6,319 bases of DNA from an uncultured Collinsella sp. (GTDB taxonomy: Bacteria > Actinomycetota > Coriobacteriia > Coriobacteriales > Coriobacteriaceae), in the NCBI GenBank assembly GCA_900757385.1, contig CAAENO010000034.1:1-6319 (forward strand), written 5' to 3'. A model generated the notes under the pieces. The model searched no databases and was not told the DNA's origin. It saw only the letters and a program-made list of their open reading frames with translations. This document shows, one piece after another, positions 5,043 through 6,319 of the stretch. Position 1 is the stretch's first letter. Each line of letters opens with the position of its first letter. The position numbers and the translations under genes are program-made.

Positions 5043-5624
5043 TTACGAGAGTTTTTGAATCGCGCGCGCGACGCGGGCGATGGGTAGGCCCACCACGTTA
5101 TAGAAGTCACCCGAAATATCGTGCACGAGCATGCGTCCTCCTGTGCCCTGAATGCCGTAGGCGCCGGCCTTGTCCATGGGCTCACCCGAGGCGACATAGT
5201 GCTCGATCTGCTCGTCGGTGAGCTCGTAGAACGTCACGTCGGTCACATCGACAAAGGACAGGCTCTCGGCGGAATGCGGAGCCGTGGCGTCGCCTGCCTT
5301 AACGATGCAGACGCCAGTTGCGACCTGGTGCGTGCGGCCCGAAAGCTCACGGAGCATGGTACACGCCTCGTTCTCGGTTGCCGGCTTGCCCAGAATCTTG
5401 CCGTCAAAGGTGACGATGGTGTCGGCCGCGACCGTCAGCTCATTGGGCTCGGCATGCTCGGCGGCAACGGCGGCGGCTTTGGCGCGTGCTAAGCGTTCAA
5501 CGAGCGTAAGTGGGGCCTCGCCATCAAATGGCGTTTCGTCGATATCGGCAGGAATGATGCGAATGTCATAGCCCGCCTCGCGCATCAGCTCGATGCGGCG
5601 CGGTGATTGCGAGGCCAAAATCAT
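5043..5624 (-). CDS. maf: Maf-family nucleoside triphosphate pyrophosphatase
   Basis: This encodes 193 residues, the usual length for Maf/HAM1-like pyrophosphatases, which hydrolyse non-canonical or regulatory nucleoside triphosphates to the monophosphate. The N-terminal signature is MILASQSPRRIELM (1-14). Further blocks are VAADTIV (65-71) with the conserved Asp68, ILGKP (77-81), EACTML (86-91), LSGRTHQVATGV (94-105), SGEPMDKAGAYGIQG (146-160) and GDFYNVVGLP (172-181). The features resemble the dTTP/UTP-acting YhdE-like subgroup, though specificity is inferred. The start ATG overlaps the stop TGA of the DJ-1 gene as ATGA (5624-5621), so translation is probably coupled and no separate ribosome binding site is needed. 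A hairpin at 5012-5034 follows the stop. Confidence 0.95.
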   Translation of the reverse strand: MILASQSPRRIELMREAGYDIRIIPADIDETPFDGEAPLTLVERLARAKAAAVAAEHAEPNELTVAADTIVTFDGKILGKPATENEACTMLRELSGRTHQVATGVCIVKAGDATAPHSAESLSFVDVTDVTFYELTDEQIEHYVASGEPMDKAGAYGIQGTGGRMLVHDISGDFYNVVGLPIARVARAIQKLS

Positions 5625-6163
5625 AGCTGAATGCCCTCGGCAACCTTCTCGACAGCCTTGTCGCCGGCGAGCGTGCGCAGCAGCTCAAGCGCAAAGGGGA
5701 GCGACTGGGCCATGCCGCTGGCGGTGATGATGTTGCCGTCTTGCGTAACCTTCTCGCCGGTATAGGCGCCTTCGGGGAAGCTCTTCTCAAAGCCAGGGAA
5801 GCACGTGGCGTGGCGCCCCTCGAGCAGGTCGAGCTCACCCAGGATAAACGGGGCGGCGCAGATGGCGGCGACGTGTTTGGCGGCGGCGAACTCGCAGACC
5901 ACGTCGCAGACGCGCTGGTCGGCACGCAGGTTGGTGGCGCCGGGCAGGCCGCCAGGTAGCACGACGCAGTCGTACTCGTCAAAGTTGATCTCGTCAAAGA
6001 GCGCATCGCAGGTCACGGGAATCTGCAGCGAGCTTACGACCTCGCGCGTGGGCATGATCGAGACAAGCGTGGCGCGCACGCCGCCGCGACGCATGACATC
6101 GACCATGGTCAGGCATTCAATAGTTTCAAAGCCATCGGCGGCGAGAACGGCAACGCTGGGCAT
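5621..6163 (-). CDS. DJ-1/PfpI family protein
   Basis: This encodes a 180-residue single-domain protein of the DJ-1/ThiJ/PfpI superfamily, close to the YajL/DJ-1 branch, whose members are linked to glyoxalase, deglycase or redox-protection activity. The N-terminus VAVLAADGFETIE (4-16) places Glu16 where DJ-1 has the Glu next to the reactive cysteine. VVLPGGLPGATNLR (67-80) is the typical second block. AAICAAP (99-105) is the nucleophile elbow with Cys102, and HATCFPGFE follows. The His seen next to the cysteine in some relatives is replaced by Ala, as in DJ-1 itself. An ATG at 6187 would add eight residues, MPPMKGTL. I choose 6163 because AGGA lies six bases before it and MPSVAVLAADGFE starts at the first beta strand. 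The gene is first in a unit with maf. The exact reaction is unknown. Confidence 0.92.
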   Translation of the reverse strand: MPSVAVLAADGFETIECLTMVDVMRRGGVRATLVSIMPTREVVSSLQIPVTCDALFDEINFDEYDCVVLPGGLPGATNLRADQRVCDVVCEFAAAKHVAAICAAPFILGELDLLEGRHATCFPGFEKSFPEGAYTGEKVTQDGNIITASGMAQSLPFALELLRTLAGDKAVEKVAEGIQL

Positions 6164-6169
6164 GAGGGT

Positions 6170-6173
6170 TCCT
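6170..6173 (-). promoter_or_regulatory. Ribosome binding site that sets the DJ-1 start
   Basis: Read on the minus strand, GAAAGGA is followed by ACCCTC and then ATG at 6163-6161. This six-base spacing is optimal and places the start inside the longer open frame that begins at 6187, which has no comparable site. Confidence 0.7.
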
Positions 6174-6199
6174 TTCATAGGCGGCATACAATTAGCCGT

Positions 6200-6228
6200 C
6201 TTATACCCCGAAGACCTCCGCTTGCCAC
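6200..6228 (-). promoter_or_regulatory. Possible promoter of the DJ-1/maf unit
   Basis: On the minus strand, GTGGCA (6228-6223) and TATAAG (6205-6200) are separated by 17 bases and match the sigma-70 -35 and -10 consensus at four and five of six positions. Transcription would start about 30 bases upstream of the chosen start codon. The remaining bases to 6319 show no gene, clear hairpin or copy of the structured core. Confidence 0.35.
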
Positions 6229-6319
6229 GCTTGATTTCCCAATGTTTAAAATAGCCCCGTCCGAATTAGCTACCCCCACCCATCCTCAACAATCTCAATC
6301 TGTAACATCCATCGACCAA

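Overview
The window looks like chromosomal DNA of a high-GC Gram-positive gut bacterium of the Coriobacteriia, most likely Collinsella or a close relative. This is inferred from the protein sequences, the GC-rich third codon positions and the gene content, recalled from memory and not from a search. Six protein genes are convincing. No tRNA, rRNA, CRISPR array or transposase gene was seen.

Layout. Positions 1-97 hold a large nested hairpin. A minus-strand phosphate acetyltransferase gene (pta, 128-1108) reads toward it. A 231-base divergent intergenic region (1109-1339) carries two outward-facing TATAAT boxes, a terminator-like hairpin on the pta side and two adjacent hairpins in the glf leader. 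The plus-strand pair glf (UDP-galactopyranose mutase, 1340-2542) and a family 2 glycosyltransferase (2535-3566) overlap by 8 bases. The gene-poor stretch 3567-3939 contains two more large nested hairpins and, between them, a short remnant that looks like the tail of a second glycosyltransferase gene. Three minus-strand genes follow: a DJ-1/PfpI protein (5621-6163) and Maf (5043-5624), coupled by an ATGA overlap, then a P1/DmpA-type Ntn-hydrolase (3940-4941) after a 101-base spacer with two small hairpins. Nothing convincing lies beyond about 6230.

How the genes work together. Pta makes acetyl phosphate for ATP formation, probably with an acetate kinase outside the window. Glf supplies UDP-galactofuranose and the neighbouring glycosyltransferase probably works on the same cell-surface glycan. 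Maf and the DJ-1 protein are housekeeping or damage-control enzymes that are co-translated. The P1 hydrolase may belong to the same transcript or have its own promoter.

Main novelty. Three intergenic elements (1-97, 3599-3708, 3803-3927) share one architecture: a long, locus-specific outer stem enclosing a conserved core with GTCCT on the 5' side, a central hairpin, and TGCGGAA on the 3' side, read in the direction of the preceding gene. Copies B and C have cores of about 52-53 bases that differ by five substitutions and one indel. Four of the substitutions form two compensatory base-pair changes in the stem and the fifth lies in the loop. Each element starts 12-32 bases after a stop codon, in the same orientation relative to that gene, and copies B and C lack a following U-tract. 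This suggests a conserved 3'-UTR RNA structure or a small structured repeat family.
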